A stretch of 64,000 nt of DNA from Anaerofustis stercorihominis DSM 17244 (GCF_000154825.1 NZ_DS560019.1:868001-932000), one strand, 5' to 3'. Counted from the first letter of the stretch, positions 36,685-46,651 are shown. Notes: generated by a model from the sequence alone, not told the origin. Made by a program: numbers and translations.

Positions 36685-38646
36685 AGTCCTCTTTATGATA
36701 CCCTTTTGATATGCAGTAAGAAGCATTTCAAGATAATATATTTCCTTTTTTATATCCTTTGCTTTATCGGTATCTTTAACAAGTATCCTCTTGTCATTAT
36801 CATACAAAAATCTATGTTCGCTCCTGATATCAATTTCATGCTTGATTGCATAATCCACATTGTTGAATGGATGATGTGTTATCAAGTTCATCCCGTAAGA
36901 GTTATAAGTAAGTGTAAATCCCGCAATCCCGGTAACATCTCTGTAAGCTTTTGAATAGCCACCGTCTATCAATAACAGTCTGCCGTTAGCTTTTATAGGA
37001 GTTTGCCCCGCTTTTAATTTTATAGGCACATGACCGTTTATTATTCTCGAATAGCTGTCATGGAGTCCGAATTCTCCAAGTATATCTATGGCAACTTCTT
37101 CTTCGTTGGATTTTGTAAAATAAGATAAATATGTTTCTTTGTGTGTTTCTTTATCATTTATAAAATATCTTTCAAAAGTAGCCATTTTACTTTTCCCGAA
37201 TAGAGGAGAATTGGGAGAGCACCATAAATACCAAAAGTAGGAGGTGTCTTTATTATCAGAGGTAATGGAACTTCTTAAATGATATTCCATTTTATCCATC
37301 AGTTCTTTTCCTTTATAATATTCTTCTCCGACCCTTACTTCTTTAAAGCTTCCGTCTTCGTTAAGAGGTATACATCCATGGAAGAGTAAATTTTTATTGT
37401 AAGTTAGATACATACTTCCTTTTGTTAGAAGTGTATCTATATGTTCACTCAGTTTTTCACTGGATATAAAGCTGTGCTTTAATGTTTTTATTATTTTTTC
37501 TTCCTCTTCTGTAAGTTTACTCACATCATCTTTATCGATAGTAGGAAAATCCTTTGTGTTTAATTCATACTCTATATCATCAATTATTATTGTTCCTTTA
37601 TCAAAGTCACATTTGGATAACATATCTCTGTTATCCATTAAATACTCCGGATGTTTCTTTATTATTTGTGTTTCGAGTTTAAATTGAATGATTGTCATGG
37701 CTTTATGCATTTTAGCCATCAATGTTTCATCAATATCCGGATCTTCATCACTAAGTCTCGGAAAGAACTCCTTTAAATCTTCCTTTGAAGAGTTTTTGTA
37801 TGTCGCAGAAGCAAATAATGATAGAGGAAGTATACCTATTCCGTATCCGTCTCTAAGTGTTTCTATATTTCCGTATCTGAGACAAATCCTTATTACATTT
37901 GCTATACATGCTTCATTTCCGTAGTTTGCGCCCATCCATACCACATCGTGGTTTCCCCACTGGATATCAACGCTATAATGATTTGATATTATATCCATTG
38001 CTTTATGGGCACCCCTGCCTCTGTCGTAAATATCGCCTATGATATGAAGATGATCTAAGTTTAAAGTCCTTATGGAACGGCATATTTTAACAATGAAATC
38101 TTCGCTTGCATTAGTATCGATTATTGTATCAAATATATTTTCAAAATATAATGCTCTTTTTTCGTCTTCATCATTTTTAAATAATAATTCTTCGATTATG
38201 TTTACGTAATTTTTATCTATATTTCTTCTGACTTGTTCTCTTGTAGATTTACTGGATACATTAGCCAATATTTCAATAAGGTATTTTAGCGTATCCTTGT
38301 ACCATTCCTTATTTAATTTATCCTCAATAGAGAGAAGTTTGAGTTTCTTTACCGGATAATATATGAGGGTAATTATGGTGTTCAATTCTTCCTCATTTAC
38401 TTTGTCTCCTATAGTTTCCGTTACTTTTCTTCTTATGCTTCCCGAACAGTTCCTAAGTACGTGTTCAAAGGCTTCGTTTTCTCCGTGAATATCAGTTATA
38501 AAATGTTCTGTTCCTTTCGGTAAGTTTAAGTTTGCGTTAAGCTCTATTATCCTTGCTCTTGTTTCACATACATTTGTATACTGCTTTGAGAATAAAGTCA
38601 GATAATCTTTATTGTCATATATCTCCTTTGTGCTAAATTTTCTCAT
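36682..38646 (-). CDS. fbp: Class III fructose-1,6-bisphosphatase
   Basis: Gluconeogenic phosphatase of the Firmicute-type class III. The 654 residues match the family length and show a calcineurin-like metal centre: TDIHGENEAFEHVLR near 47, IIGDIYDRGRGAHKAMD near 206 and QWGNHDVVWMGA near 228, with INGHVPIK near 534 towards the C-terminus. It is not related to the class I/II enzymes. AAGGATGG lies before the start. It is unlinked to other carbon genes here. 259 bases separate it from the divergent mfd. Confidence 0.95.
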   Translation of the reverse strand: MRKFSTKEIYDNKDYLTLFSKQYTNVCETRARIIELNANLNLPKGTEHFITDIHGENEAFEHVLRNCSGSIRRKVTETIGDKVNEEELNTIITLIYYPVKKLKLLSIEDKLNKEWYKDTLKYLIEILANVSSKSTREQVRRNIDKNYVNIIEELLFKNDEDEKRALYFENIFDTIIDTNASEDFIVKICRSIRTLNLDHLHIIGDIYDRGRGAHKAMDIISNHYSVDIQWGNHDVVWMGANYGNEACIANVIRICLRYGNIETLRDGYGIGILPLSLFASATYKNSSKEDLKEFFPRLSDEDPDIDETLMAKMHKAMTIIQFKLETQIIKKHPEYLMDNRDMLSKCDFDKGTIIIDDIEYELNTKDFPTIDKDDVSKLTEEEEKIIKTLKHSFISSEKLSEHIDTLLTKGSMYLTYNKNLLFHGCIPLNEDGSFKEVRVGEEYYKGKELMDKMEYHLRSSITSDNKDTSYFWYLWCSPNSPLFGKSKMATFERYFINDKETHKETYLSYFTKSNEEEVAIDILGEFGLHDSYSRIINGHVPIKLKAGQTPIKANGRLLLIDGGYSKAYRDVTGIAGFTLTYNSYGMNLITHHPFNNVDYAIKHEIDIRSEHRFLYDNDKRILVKDTDKAKDIKKEIYYLEMLLTAYQKGIIKRT

Positions 38647-38854
38647 TTTTTACCATCCTTATTTTATATACTCTAAATATGTATATTAAATACTATATTT
38701 ATTTATAATAATCCAATTTTGTGAAAAGAAGATTAATTTAAAATTAAAATAAATATTTATATTTGAATATTTGTGTATTTTAGAGTAAAATCTTTTAGCT
38801 GAGTATCATTTTATACTTTAATTATATTTGTTATTATATCATAAAAAGCTATGT

Positions 38855-38876
38855 ACATTTTAAAATGTGTTATAAT
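38855..38876 (+). promoter_or_regulatory. Extended -10 promoter and palindrome upstream of mfd
   Basis: TGTGTTATAAT (38866-38876) carries an extended -10 element. A perfect 14-base palindrome ACATTTTAAAATGT (38855-38868) overlaps its upstream edge and may be an operator. No good -35 box is seen. The same TGTGTTATAAT occurs upstream of the aquaporin. Confidence 0.5.
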
Positions 38877-38905
38877 ATAAAAATACATTGATAAGGGGAC
38901 TTTAA

Positions 38906-41900
38906 ATGATTGAGAGTATATTGAGTGCCGCAACGTTTTTGAATAAAATAAATTATACTGCCGATAAAAAAGGGAGTATTTTTCTTCATGGAGTCAGCTC
39001 TAATTTAAAAGATATGATCACTGTTCATGAATTATATAAAGAAAAAAGACCTGTCATTTATATTTTAAAGGATGATGTTTCGGCAAAAGAAACTTATTTG
39101 AATTTAAGTGATATATTGTCTGAAAAAGATATTTTATATTACCCTGCAAAGCCCATAACTCATGAGTTTATCGACAGTCATTCAATGGAACTTACCAATA
39201 AAAGAGTCAATGTCATAAAAAATGCTGTAATGGGAAGTAAAAAAATAATAGTTACTTCTATCAATGCCGCTATCGAGAAAGGTCTGTTTTGGGGTAAAGA
39301 CAGTATAATAACAAAGAAGACTGAAGACATATTAGATATAGACGAATTTATAGAAATATTGAATAAGTTCGGATATGCAAGAGAATATGAAGTTACGGGT
39401 CAGGGAGCATACTCCGTAAAGGGCGGGATTGTAGATGTGTTCATTATGGGGGATGAAGTACCCGTTAGGATAGAGTTTTTCGACGATGAAATAGATTCGA
39501 TAAGAACGTTCGATAAAAATACCGGAAAAAGCATTGAAAAGATAAATAAATTTACTCTTGTTCCCGCAAAGACAAGCTTACTTGATTATGATGAAATAAA
39601 TAAACTCAATAAAAAAGTAAGAGCTAAGCTCGAAAAAGCGATAACTCAAAATGAAGATGAAGAAATAGACAAAAACTACAGAGAACTTTACGAAAAGATA
39701 GCAGATGATACAAATGATACGACAAAGTATATATTCTATGCTTCAAAACAAACAAAGTCATTGATTGATTTATATAAAGACCCTCTTATTATTTTTGACG
39801 ATTACAGCATAATAAAAAAGACTTACAATAGATTTTTTAAAGAAAACAAAGAAGAACTGAAAGATTTGGCTGAGCATGGAAAGATGCTCGATATACAAGT
39901 AAACAATCATTTTAAATTCGCCGAAGCGGAAGAAAGGTTTATAAATTTAGATTCTTTGATTTATTTTGATTTATCAATGGCTTCAAATAATTTGTTTTGC
40001 AAAGATATAGTTGAAGTAAAATCAAGTGATAATATCAATTATGTAAAGAATATCAATTATTTAATTGACAATATCGTTACTTATTTAAAAGAAGATTATA
40101 AGGTTATTATTACTTATAAAAACGAAAAGGAAAAGAAGAATCTTTCGGAATTTTTAAGTAATTATAATATAGACTATACTCACACTGTTAAAGAAGGGCA
40201 TGTCGCACTTGTAAAATCAAATATCAGAAACGGAGTAAATATTTTAAGTGAAAAATTATTTATTCTGTCTTATAACGATGTACTTATAAAAAAAGAAGCT
40301 AAGAAAAAAAGAACTAAAAAAGATAAACATAATGAAAAAGCTTTCTTCAGTGAGATAACTAAGGGTGATTATGTAGTTCACGAAACTTACGGTATCGGAA
40401 GATATCTGGGAATGGTAAATATGGAAGCCGGCGGGCTATATAATGATTACCTTGAAATCGAATTTGCCGGAAATGACAAATTATACGTAATTGCAAATAA
40501 GATGAACTTGGTAAGTAAATATATAGGTTCATCGGACGCACCTCCAAAGCTTAATAAATTGGGTTCTCAGGTTTGGGAAAACACCAAGAACAAAACGAGA
40601 AAAGCTGTAAAAGAGCTTGCAAAAGAATATATTACATTATATGCAAAGAGAAGGGAAATAAAAGGTTTTGCCTTTTCAGCCGATACTCCGTGGCAAAAAG
40701 AGTTTGAAGATAATTTCGGTTATGAACTTACCGAAGATCAGGAAAGATGTGTAAGAGAAGTAAAAGAAGATATGGAAAAGCCTTATCCTATGGATAGACT
40801 TATATGCGGAGATGTAGGTTTTGGCAAGACCGAGGTTGCCGCAAGAGCAATTTTTAAAGCTGTAATGGACGGTAAGCAATGTGCAGTTTTAGTCCCGACG
40901 ACTATTCTTGCAATGCAGCATTACAATACGTTTGTGGAGAGATTTAAAGATTTTCCTGTGAAAATAGAAATGCTTTCAAGGTTTAAAACGAAGAAAGAAG
41001 AAAACAGGATAATAGATAAGCTTGAAAGAGGGAAAGTGGATATAGTAATCGGGACACATAAACTTCTTTCGGATAATGTAAATTTTAAGGATTTGGGTTT
41101 ACTTGTAGTTGACGAAGAACAAAGATTTGGAGTAGCTCATAAAGATAAGCTTAAACTGTTAAAGGAAAATGTAGATACCCTTACTCTTTCCGCAACTCCA
41201 ATCCCAAGGACACTTAATATGTCTCTTATCGGTATAAGAGATTTATCGACGATTGAAAAGCCTCCCAAGGAAAGAGAAGAAACCGAAACATATGTAATCG
41301 AATATGACGATTATATTATAAAAGACGCGATAAACAGAGAGTTATCCAGAGGGGGGCAGGTATTCTTTGTTTATAATTCAGTAAAGAATGCGGAAAAGAC
41401 ATGCCTTAAACTAAGGAAATTGATACCGGGATTAAAAGTAGAGTTTGCAAACGGACAAATGCCGGAAAGGGAACTCGAAAAGACGATGTTCAGATTTTTG
41501 AATAAGGAATTTGATGTGCTTGTTTGTACAGCTATAGTGGAAAACGGACTCAATATCTTAAATGCAAATACGATGATAATAAAAGAAGGTAATAATCTAG
41601 GTCTTTCACAATTGTATCAGCTTAGAGGAAGAGTAGGAAGAAGCAATAAAAATGCTTATTGTTATGTAACTTATGAAAAAGATAAAGCTTTGAATGAAGT
41701 TGCAATGAAAAGATTGAAGGCTATAAATGAATTTACAAAGTTTGGTTCCGGTTTTCAAATCGCAATAAGGGATCTTCAAATAAGAGGCTCGGGAAATCTT
41801 CTCGGTGCAAATCAAAGCGGTCACTTTACGAATGTAGGTTATGAGCTTTATACAAAAATGCTTCAGGAAGCTCTTAAGGAAAGTAAAGGAGAAGCACAAA

Positions 41901-42358
41901 AAGAACCTGTTGAAACTACCATTAACATTAAAATAAATGCTTATATAGATAAAAAATATATAGAAGATGAAAAGCAAAGGATAATCACTTATAAAGAAAT
42001 AGCCAGCATAGAAACAGAAGCTGATAAAGATGAAATGGTTGAAAATCTTATTGATATATACGGAGATATAAGAAAAGAAACACTCAATTTAATGGATATA
42101 TCTCTTCTTAGGAATAAAGCAAGTAAAAAAGATATATTAAGTATAAATGTAAATGAAGAAAACAGGGAAATATATTTTGACTTTGACAAAGAAAAAGAAA
42201 TCCATATGGATAAAATAAACAAGTTATATGAAATCTTTAAAGGTAAATTTATTAAAAATAGTAAATTTATAAGGATTTGTTTCCCATATAAAAAGACAAG
42301 AAACGTACATCAAAGTATTATGAAACTAATAGATAAAATAATTGATAATATAGCTTAA
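38906..42358 (+). CDS. mfd: Transcription-repair coupling factor Mfd
   Basis: DNA translocase that removes stalled RNA polymerase and recruits UvrA. The 1150 residues contain an N-terminal UvrB-like module, the RNA-polymerase interaction domain (GDYVVHETYGIGRYLGM near 487), the helicase core with Walker A GDVGFGKTEVAARA near 635, VVDEEQRFGVAHK near 737 and LSATPIPRTLNMSL near 764, and a C-terminal TRCF domain (about 1000-1100). Length is normal. The next gene, a PrsA-like foldase, follows after 62 bases; this pairing is common in clostridia. Confidence 0.97.
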   Translation: MIESILSAATFLNKINYTADKKGSIFLHGVSSNLKDMITVHELYKEKRPVIYILKDDVSAKETYLNLSDILSEKDILYYPAKPITHEFIDSHSMELTNKRVNVIKNAVMGSKKIIVTSINAAIEKGLFWGKDSIITKKTEDILDIDEFIEILNKFGYAREYEVTGQGAYSVKGGIVDVFIMGDEVPVRIEFFDDEIDSIRTFDKNTGKSIEKINKFTLVPAKTSLLDYDEINKLNKKVRAKLEKAITQNEDEEIDKNYRELYEKIADDTNDTTKYIFYASKQTKSLIDLYKDPLIIFDDYSIIKKTYNRFFKENKEELKDLAEHGKMLDIQVNNHFKFAEAEERFINLDSLIYFDLSMASNNLFCKDIVEVKSSDNINYVKNINYLIDNIVTYLKEDYKVIITYKNEKEKKNLSEFLSNYNIDYTHTVKEGHVALVKSNIRNGVNILSEKLFILSYNDVLIKKEAKKKRTKKDKHNEKAFFSEITKGDYVVHETYGIGRYLGMVNMEAGGLYNDYLEIEFAGNDKLYVIANKMNLVSKYIGSSDAPPKLNKLGSQVWENTKNKTRKAVKELAKEYITLYAKRREIKGFAFSADTPWQKEFEDNFGYELTEDQERCVREVKEDMEKPYPMDRLICGDVGFGKTEVAARAIFKAVMDGKQCAVLVPTTILAMQHYNTFVERFKDFPVKIEMLSRFKTKKEENRIIDKLERGKVDIVIGTHKLLSDNVNFKDLGLLVVDEEQRFGVAHKDKLKLLKENVDTLTLSATPIPRTLNMSLIGIRDLSTIEKPPKEREETETYVIEYDDYIIKDAINRELSRGGQVFFVYNSVKNAEKTCLKLRKLIPGLKVEFANGQMPERELEKTMFRFLNKEFDVLVCTAIVENGLNILNANTMIIKEGNNLGLSQLYQLRGRVGRSNKNAYCYVTYEKDKALNEVAMKRLKAINEFTKFGSGFQIAIRDLQIRGSGNLLGANQSGHFTNVGYELYTKMLQEALKESKGEAQKEPVETTINIKINAYIDKKYIEDEKQRIITYKEIASIETEADKDEMVENLIDIYGDIRKETLNLMDISLLRNKASKKDILSINVNEENREIYFDFDKEKEIHMDKINKLYEIFKGKFIKNSKFIRICFPYKKTRNVHQSIMKLIDKIIDNIA

Positions 42359-42420
42359 ATTGTGTATAATTTATAACATTATGATAGTTTATAATCATTT
42401 AATACAGAAAGGATTTATTT

Positions 42421-43935
42421 ATGAAAAATATTAAAAAAATAATCGGGATTGCAATGGCAGTCACTCTATTATTCTCGGCATTCGGCTGTAGTGTAAATGA
42501 AGAAAAGCTCGCTAATAAGGCTGTCGCTAAAGTGGGAGATACCGAAATACCCAAAATGAATTTAGATGCTGTTGTTGGTTTTACTCTTGTATCTTACTAT
42601 GCCAACTCTGGTACAGAAATTTCTATGGAAGATTCTTCGGTTTCCAGTTTGAAAGAAGAAGTTGCGAACAATCTCGTTGAATATGAACTTGTTAAAAAAG
42701 CAGCTAAAGACTACGGATATACAAAAAATGATAAAGAAGTAAAAGAGGCGGCAAAAGAAACTCTTAAATCTATTAAATCAAGCTCTTATTTAAAAGGAGA
42801 TAAGTATAAAAGTGTTTTGAAACAATACGGCTTCGAAGATGAAAAGAGCTTTGAAAATGCAGTTAATCTATATGCAGAATTTTCAACTTATACTTCCGGG
42901 TTTGCAGAAAAATTCAGAAATAAAGTTCAAGGCGGTAAATATGCAACTGCAAATTATATGACTGTTGATGATATAAAAGTAACTGCTTCTATTTATTATT
43001 ACTGTTATATCCAAAAGGCAATGGAACAGGAGTATAATGAATATCAAAAACAATACAGCGGTTCAGCGGATAGCTCCGAATCTGAACAAAAGACCGATGA
43101 ACAGAAGCAGCAAGAATTAAAAGAATCTACAGTGGCTATGGTAAAAGAAAAAGCTGCATTCTATGCTGCAGGAAAAGAAGCCAAAACGAAAATAGATACT
43201 AAGAAAGTCAATTCTAAGAAGGCTGAAAACGAGTCTTTATCATCAATGTTTGGGAGTGATACATTAACTTCCGTTTACAATGCTTACGGGCTCACAAAAA
43301 AACAATATGACGAAGCGGGAAAATGGATCGCTACGGCTGATTTATATAAAGAAGCGTTAGAAGAAAAAGTTACTTATGATAAACCGACAGAAAAAGATGC
43401 AGAAAAAGAATTTAACAAAAATACTAAGGCTTATGATAAATCAACTGTCAGTGCAAAACATATACTTACTTCCGATAAATCTTTAGCAAAAGAAATATAC
43501 GAGCAAGCTACTCAAAAAGGTGCCGATTTTGATCAAATAATGAGTAAGTATCAAAAAAATTCAGCGGTACAGGAAGCTTCGGATTTAGGGGCTTTTACCT
43601 ATCCTTCTATGGTAGAGGATTTTTCCAAAGCTGCATTTGATGCGGAAAAAGGAAGTGTCGTGGGTCCTGTTAAAACCGAATATGGTTATCATGTGATATA
43701 TGTTTATGATAAAAATACTGTAGAGCCAAAATTTGAAGACAGCAAAGATACTATATTATCTAAACTGGACAGTCAAAATAAACTTGAAGCCGTAAATAAA
43801 TTAGATGAAGATATCAAGGATAAACATAACGGAAAAGTCGAGATAGAGGATATTGATGAACCTTATAATATGCTTTTGGCTGAACTTAAAAAAGATAATA
43901 AAGTTAAAATTTATAAATCTGTATTAAATAAATAA
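42421..43935 (+). CDS. PrsA-like peptidyl-prolyl isomerase lipoprotein
   Basis: Extracytoplasmic foldase for secreted proteins. The 504 residues begin with a lipoprotein signal (LFSAFGC, Cys at 23), then a SurA-like N-terminal domain (about 28-300), a low-complexity Ser/Glu/Gln-rich insertion (about 215-235), and a parvulin rotamase domain (about 340-450) with VSAKHIL, ASDLGAFTYPSMV and EYGYHVIYV. It is longer than Bacillus PrsA (about 290). AGAAAGGA lies 8 bases upstream of ATG. Confidence 0.88.
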   Translation: MKNIKKIIGIAMAVTLLFSAFGCSVNEEKLANKAVAKVGDTEIPKMNLDAVVGFTLVSYYANSGTEISMEDSSVSSLKEEVANNLVEYELVKKAAKDYGYTKNDKEVKEAAKETLKSIKSSSYLKGDKYKSVLKQYGFEDEKSFENAVNLYAEFSTYTSGFAEKFRNKVQGGKYATANYMTVDDIKVTASIYYYCYIQKAMEQEYNEYQKQYSGSADSSESEQKTDEQKQQELKESTVAMVKEKAAFYAAGKEAKTKIDTKKVNSKKAENESLSSMFGSDTLTSVYNAYGLTKKQYDEAGKWIATADLYKEALEEKVTYDKPTEKDAEKEFNKNTKAYDKSTVSAKHILTSDKSLAKEIYEQATQKGADFDQIMSKYQKNSAVQEASDLGAFTYPSMVEDFSKAAFDAEKGSVVGPVKTEYGYHVIYVYDKNTVEPKFEDSKDTILSKLDSQNKLEAVNKLDEDIKDKHNGKVEIEDIDEPYNMLLAELKKDNKVKIYKSVLNK

Positions 43936-43950
43936 TGAAAATAAATTGCT

Positions 43951-43979
43951 AAAGAGAAGAATAATCTTCTCTTTTTTTA
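43951..43979 (+). terminator. Terminator after mfd-prsA
   Basis: AAAGAGAAGA and TCTTCTCTTT pair around ATAA, followed by more T residues. Confidence 0.9.
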
Positions 43980-43989
43980 TTTGTTTAAA

Positions 43990-44000
43990 TGTGTTATAAT
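43990..44000 (+). promoter_or_regulatory. Extended -10 promoter of the aquaporin gene
   Basis: TGTGTTATAAT is identical to the element upstream of mfd. The -35 region is a T-run without good consensus. The start codon is 52 bases downstream. Confidence 0.5.
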
Positions 44001-44051
44001 ATATCAATTGAGTAAAAACACAATAAATATAATTAAAGAGAGGAAATAGTT

Positions 44052-44744
44052 TTGAAAAAATATTTAGCAGAATTTATAGGAACATTTGTATTAGTATTCT
44101 TTGGATGCGGTAACGCTGTAGTCTTAGGCGGCTTCACAGGAGGAATGGGAAGCGGATTTTTGGGAGTTGTAGCTATTGCTTTGGCATTCGGGCTTGCAAT
44201 CGTTGCTGCCGCCTATGCAATAGGAGATATCTCCGGATGTCATGTCAATCCCGCAGTTTCTCTTTCTATGCTTATAACGGGAAGAATGAACTTAAATGAT
44301 TTTATAGGATATGTTATAGCACAAGTTTTGGGAGCATTGGCAGGAAGCGGAGTGCTTTACTTTATAACATCGGCAAGCCAGGGACTTAGAGGCTTTGGTG
44401 CGAATGGATACGGAGAGTTAAGCGGAGTAGGCTTAAATATGATTGGAGCATTGGCAGTAGAAGTAATTCTTACTTTTGTATTTATAATGACAATTTTAAG
44501 AGTAACCGATAATGAAAAAACAAGTCATATGGCGGGTCTTATAATCGGATTGACCCTTACTTTTGTACATATAATAGGTATTCCTTTGACTGGGACCTCC
44601 GTTAATCCTGCAAGGAGTTTAGCTCCTGCAATATTTACGGGAGGAGCTGCTTTATCACAAGTATGGTTGTTTATACTTGCTCCTTTGGTTGGAGGTGCAA
44701 TTGCAGCTTTTGTTCATAAATATTTATACAGTACCGAACAATAA
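44052..44744 (+). CDS. Aquaporin (MIP family)
   Basis: Six-span membrane channel of 230 residues, with both NPA half-helix motifs: HVNPAVSLSM near 64 and SVNPARSLAPA near 184. Start is TTG 44052, with GAGGAAA upstream. The spacing and short loops resemble AqpZ-type water channels rather than the longer GlpF glycerol type, although this does not settle what passes through. It is monocistronic with its own promoter and terminator. Confidence 0.9.
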   Translation: MKKYLAEFIGTFVLVFFGCGNAVVLGGFTGGMGSGFLGVVAIALAFGLAIVAAAYAIGDISGCHVNPAVSLSMLITGRMNLNDFIGYVIAQVLGALAGSGVLYFITSASQGLRGFGANGYGELSGVGLNMIGALAVEVILTFVFIMTILRVTDNEKTSHMAGLIIGLTLTFVHIIGIPLTGTSVNPARSLAPAIFTGGAALSQVWLFILAPLVGGAIAAFVHKYLYSTEQ

Positions 44745-44753
44745 TTAAAATGC

Positions 44754-44790
44754 AAAAGAGCATATGTTTTACATATGCTCTTTTTTTATT
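44754..44790 (+). terminator. Terminator of the aquaporin gene
   Basis: AAAAGAGCATATGT and ACATATGCTCTTTT pair around TTT, then TTTT. It isolates the aquaporin from the downstream redox cluster. Confidence 0.92.
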
Positions 44791-44810
44791 TAAAAAGTTT
44801 TAAAAAGTAC

Positions 44811-44841
44811 TTGACTTGGAGTCAACTCCAAGTGATAGGGT
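44811..44841 (+). promoter_or_regulatory. MerR-type operator-promoter of the redox cluster
   Basis: -35 TTGACT (44811-44816) and -10 TAGGGT (44836-44841) are separated by 19 bases, a spacing typical of MerR-activated promoters. The perfect dyad CTTGGAGT-CA-ACTCCAAG (44815-44832) fills the spacer. It is nearly identical to the element before the MerR gene at 50363-50393. The weak -10 fits a promoter that needs activation. Confidence 0.82.
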
Positions 44842-44890
44842 TTTATTGTGAAGAAATAATTATAAAAATATATTTCATGAAGGAGTTAAA

Positions 44891-45364
44891 ATGAAAAAGA
44901 AATTGATTGTATATTATTCATACACTGGTAATACAAAGATGATCGTGGATATTTTAAAAGATAACCTTGATGTTGATATCGTAAGGTTAGAAACAATAAA
45001 GCCATACAGCGGAAGTTATGATGATGTGGTCGAACAGGGGAAAAAAGAAACCGACAGTAGATACATGCCTGAGATAAAAGAGATAGGAATAGATTTAAAA
45101 GATTATGATGAAATTCTTTTGGGAAGTCCCGTTTGGTGGTACACATTTGCACCTGCCGTAAGGACTTTTTTATCTAAATATGATTTAAGCGGGAAAAAAA
45201 TTGTTCCTTTTATTACTAACGGAGGGTGGATAGGAAGTACTGTTGATGATATTAAAAGTTTAGCTAATAATTCACAAGTAAAAAATGCTATAAATATAAA
45301 GTTTAACGGTAGTGATATGGAAACTTCAATGAGTGAAATAAATGCTTGGATAGACAAATTATAA
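44891..45364 (+). CDS. Flavodoxin-family protein, first copy
   Basis: A 157-residue cytoplasmic flavodoxin-like protein. The FMN phosphate loop is YYSYTGNTK near 8 and a second flavin loop is LGSPVWWYTFAP near 78. ITNGGWIGS near 105 completes the site. It is more distant from the two other flavodoxins of the cluster (45395 and 48357) than they are from each other. AGGAG lies 7 bases before ATG. It is the first gene after the 19-bp-spacer promoter and probably carries electrons or reduces quinone-like substrates. Confidence 0.88.
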   Translation: MKKKLIVYYSYTGNTKMIVDILKDNLDVDIVRLETIKPYSGSYDDVVEQGKKETDSRYMPEIKEIGIDLKDYDEILLGSPVWWYTFAPAVRTFLSKYDLSGKKIVPFITNGGWIGSTVDDIKSLANNSQVKNAINIKFNGSDMETSMSEINAWIDKL

Positions 45365-45394
45365 AAAATATGAAAATCAATAAGGAGATAAGAA

Positions 45395-45871
45395 ATGAAC
45401 AGTAAAAAAACTTTAGTAGCTTATTTTTCACACAGCGGAAATACAAGAACCGCAGCAGAAAAAATAGCGGGTTTAACAAACAGTGATTTATTTGAAATAA
45501 AACCAATTAAAAGGTATCCGAAAAATTATAACGAGACGGTTGCAATTGCAAAAAAAGAAATAAATGGGAACGCAAGACCTAAGATTTCAGATAGTGTAAA
45601 AGATATGGACTCGTATGATGTGATTTATCTCGGTTATCCGAATTGGTGGAGTACCATGCCTATGGTTGTATTTACTTTTTTGGAAGGATATGATTTCATA
45701 GGCAAAAAAATATATCCGTTTTGTACACATGGTGGAAGCAGAATGGGAAGAAGCGAAAAGGATATTAAAGATTTATGTCCTAATGCAGTTATAGGTAAAG
45801 GACTTCCTATAAGCGGAAATAGTGTAAATAGCTGTGATGAAATGATAAAAAATTGGATAGAGGTAAAATAA
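45395..45871 (+). CDS. Flavodoxin-family protein, second copy
   Basis: A 158-residue cytoplasmic flavodoxin-like protein. FMN loops are YFSHSGNTRT near 10 and GYPNWWSTMP near 82, plus PFCTHGGSRMGRSE near 109. The central and C-terminal regions are very similar to the lipoprotein flavodoxin at 48357, so these two look like a duplication. AAGGAGA lies 6 bases before ATG. The stop is one base before the next gene. Confidence 0.88.
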   Translation: MNSKKTLVAYFSHSGNTRTAAEKIAGLTNSDLFEIKPIKRYPKNYNETVAIAKKEINGNARPKISDSVKDMDSYDVIYLGYPNWWSTMPMVVFTFLEGYDFIGKKIYPFCTHGGSRMGRSEKDIKDLCPNAVIGKGLPISGNSVNSCDEMIKNWIEVK

Positions 45872-45872
45872 T

Positions 45873-46631
45873 ATGTCAAATAGCAATAAAGTAAAAGAAT
45901 ATTATAAAAAAATGTCTTTATTATATGACTCTGATTTATTAAAAAATGATCCTGAGTTTATGGATATATTTAATAATTTTGCATTTGATGAAGTTTTAAG
46001 TCAAGATGATTTGGACGACAAGACGAGATTTATGGCTATATTATCTGCATTGATAGGTTGCCAGGGTATAGATGAATATAAAATAATGTTATCTGTTTCT
46101 CTTGAGTTAGGCGTCACTCCGACAGAAATCAAAGAGATAGTATACCAATCTACAGCTTATCTGGGTATTGGCAGAGTTCTGCCTTTTTTAAAAGCAACTA
46201 ATGAGGTTTTTGAAGAGGATGGGATAGAACTTCCTCTTCAAAGTCAGTCAACAACTACTAAAGAAAACAGAAGAGAAAAAGGCAGTCAAGTTCAAATGGA
46301 TATTTTCGGGGAACATATGAAAGATTTTTGGAAATCCGGGCCCGAAGAAAGTAAACATATAAATTATTGGTTGGCGACGAATTGTTTCGGAGATTATTAT
46401 ACTAGGACGGGGCTTGATAATAAACAAAGAGAAATGATCACATTTTGTTTTCTGTCAGCTCAGGGTGGCTGTGAGCCTCAGCTTATAAGTCATGCTGTCG
46501 CAAATATGAGAATAGGAAATGATAAAGAGTTTTTGATAAATATCATCTCTCAGTGTCTTCCTTATATAGGTTACCCCCGTTCTTTAAATGCGCTTAACTG
46601 TGTTAATGAGGCTTATAAAAATATTAAATAG
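45873..46631 (+). CDS. Doubled carboxymuconolactone-decarboxylase-fold protein
   Basis: The 252 residues contain two CMD-like helical units (about 35-110 and 160-245): LDDKTRFMAILSALIGCQG near 47 and GLDNKQREMITFCFLSAQGG near 180, each followed by a helix with LGV/HAVANMR. The CxxC peroxidase motif of AhpD is absent; single Cys residues occur at about 63 and 200. True decarboxylase activity is doubtful; such proteins are often oxidoreductase partners. It is encoded one base after the second flavodoxin. Confidence 0.78.
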   Translation: MSNSNKVKEYYKKMSLLYDSDLLKNDPEFMDIFNNFAFDEVLSQDDLDDKTRFMAILSALIGCQGIDEYKIMLSVSLELGVTPTEIKEIVYQSTAYLGIGRVLPFLKATNEVFEEDGIELPLQSQSTTTKENRREKGSQVQMDIFGEHMKDFWKSGPEESKHINYWLATNCFGDYYTRTGLDNKQREMITFCFLSAQGGCEPQLISHAVANMRIGNDKEFLINIISQCLPYIGYPRSLNALNCVNEAYKNIK

Positions 46632-46651
46632 AAAATATATAGGAAAGATTG

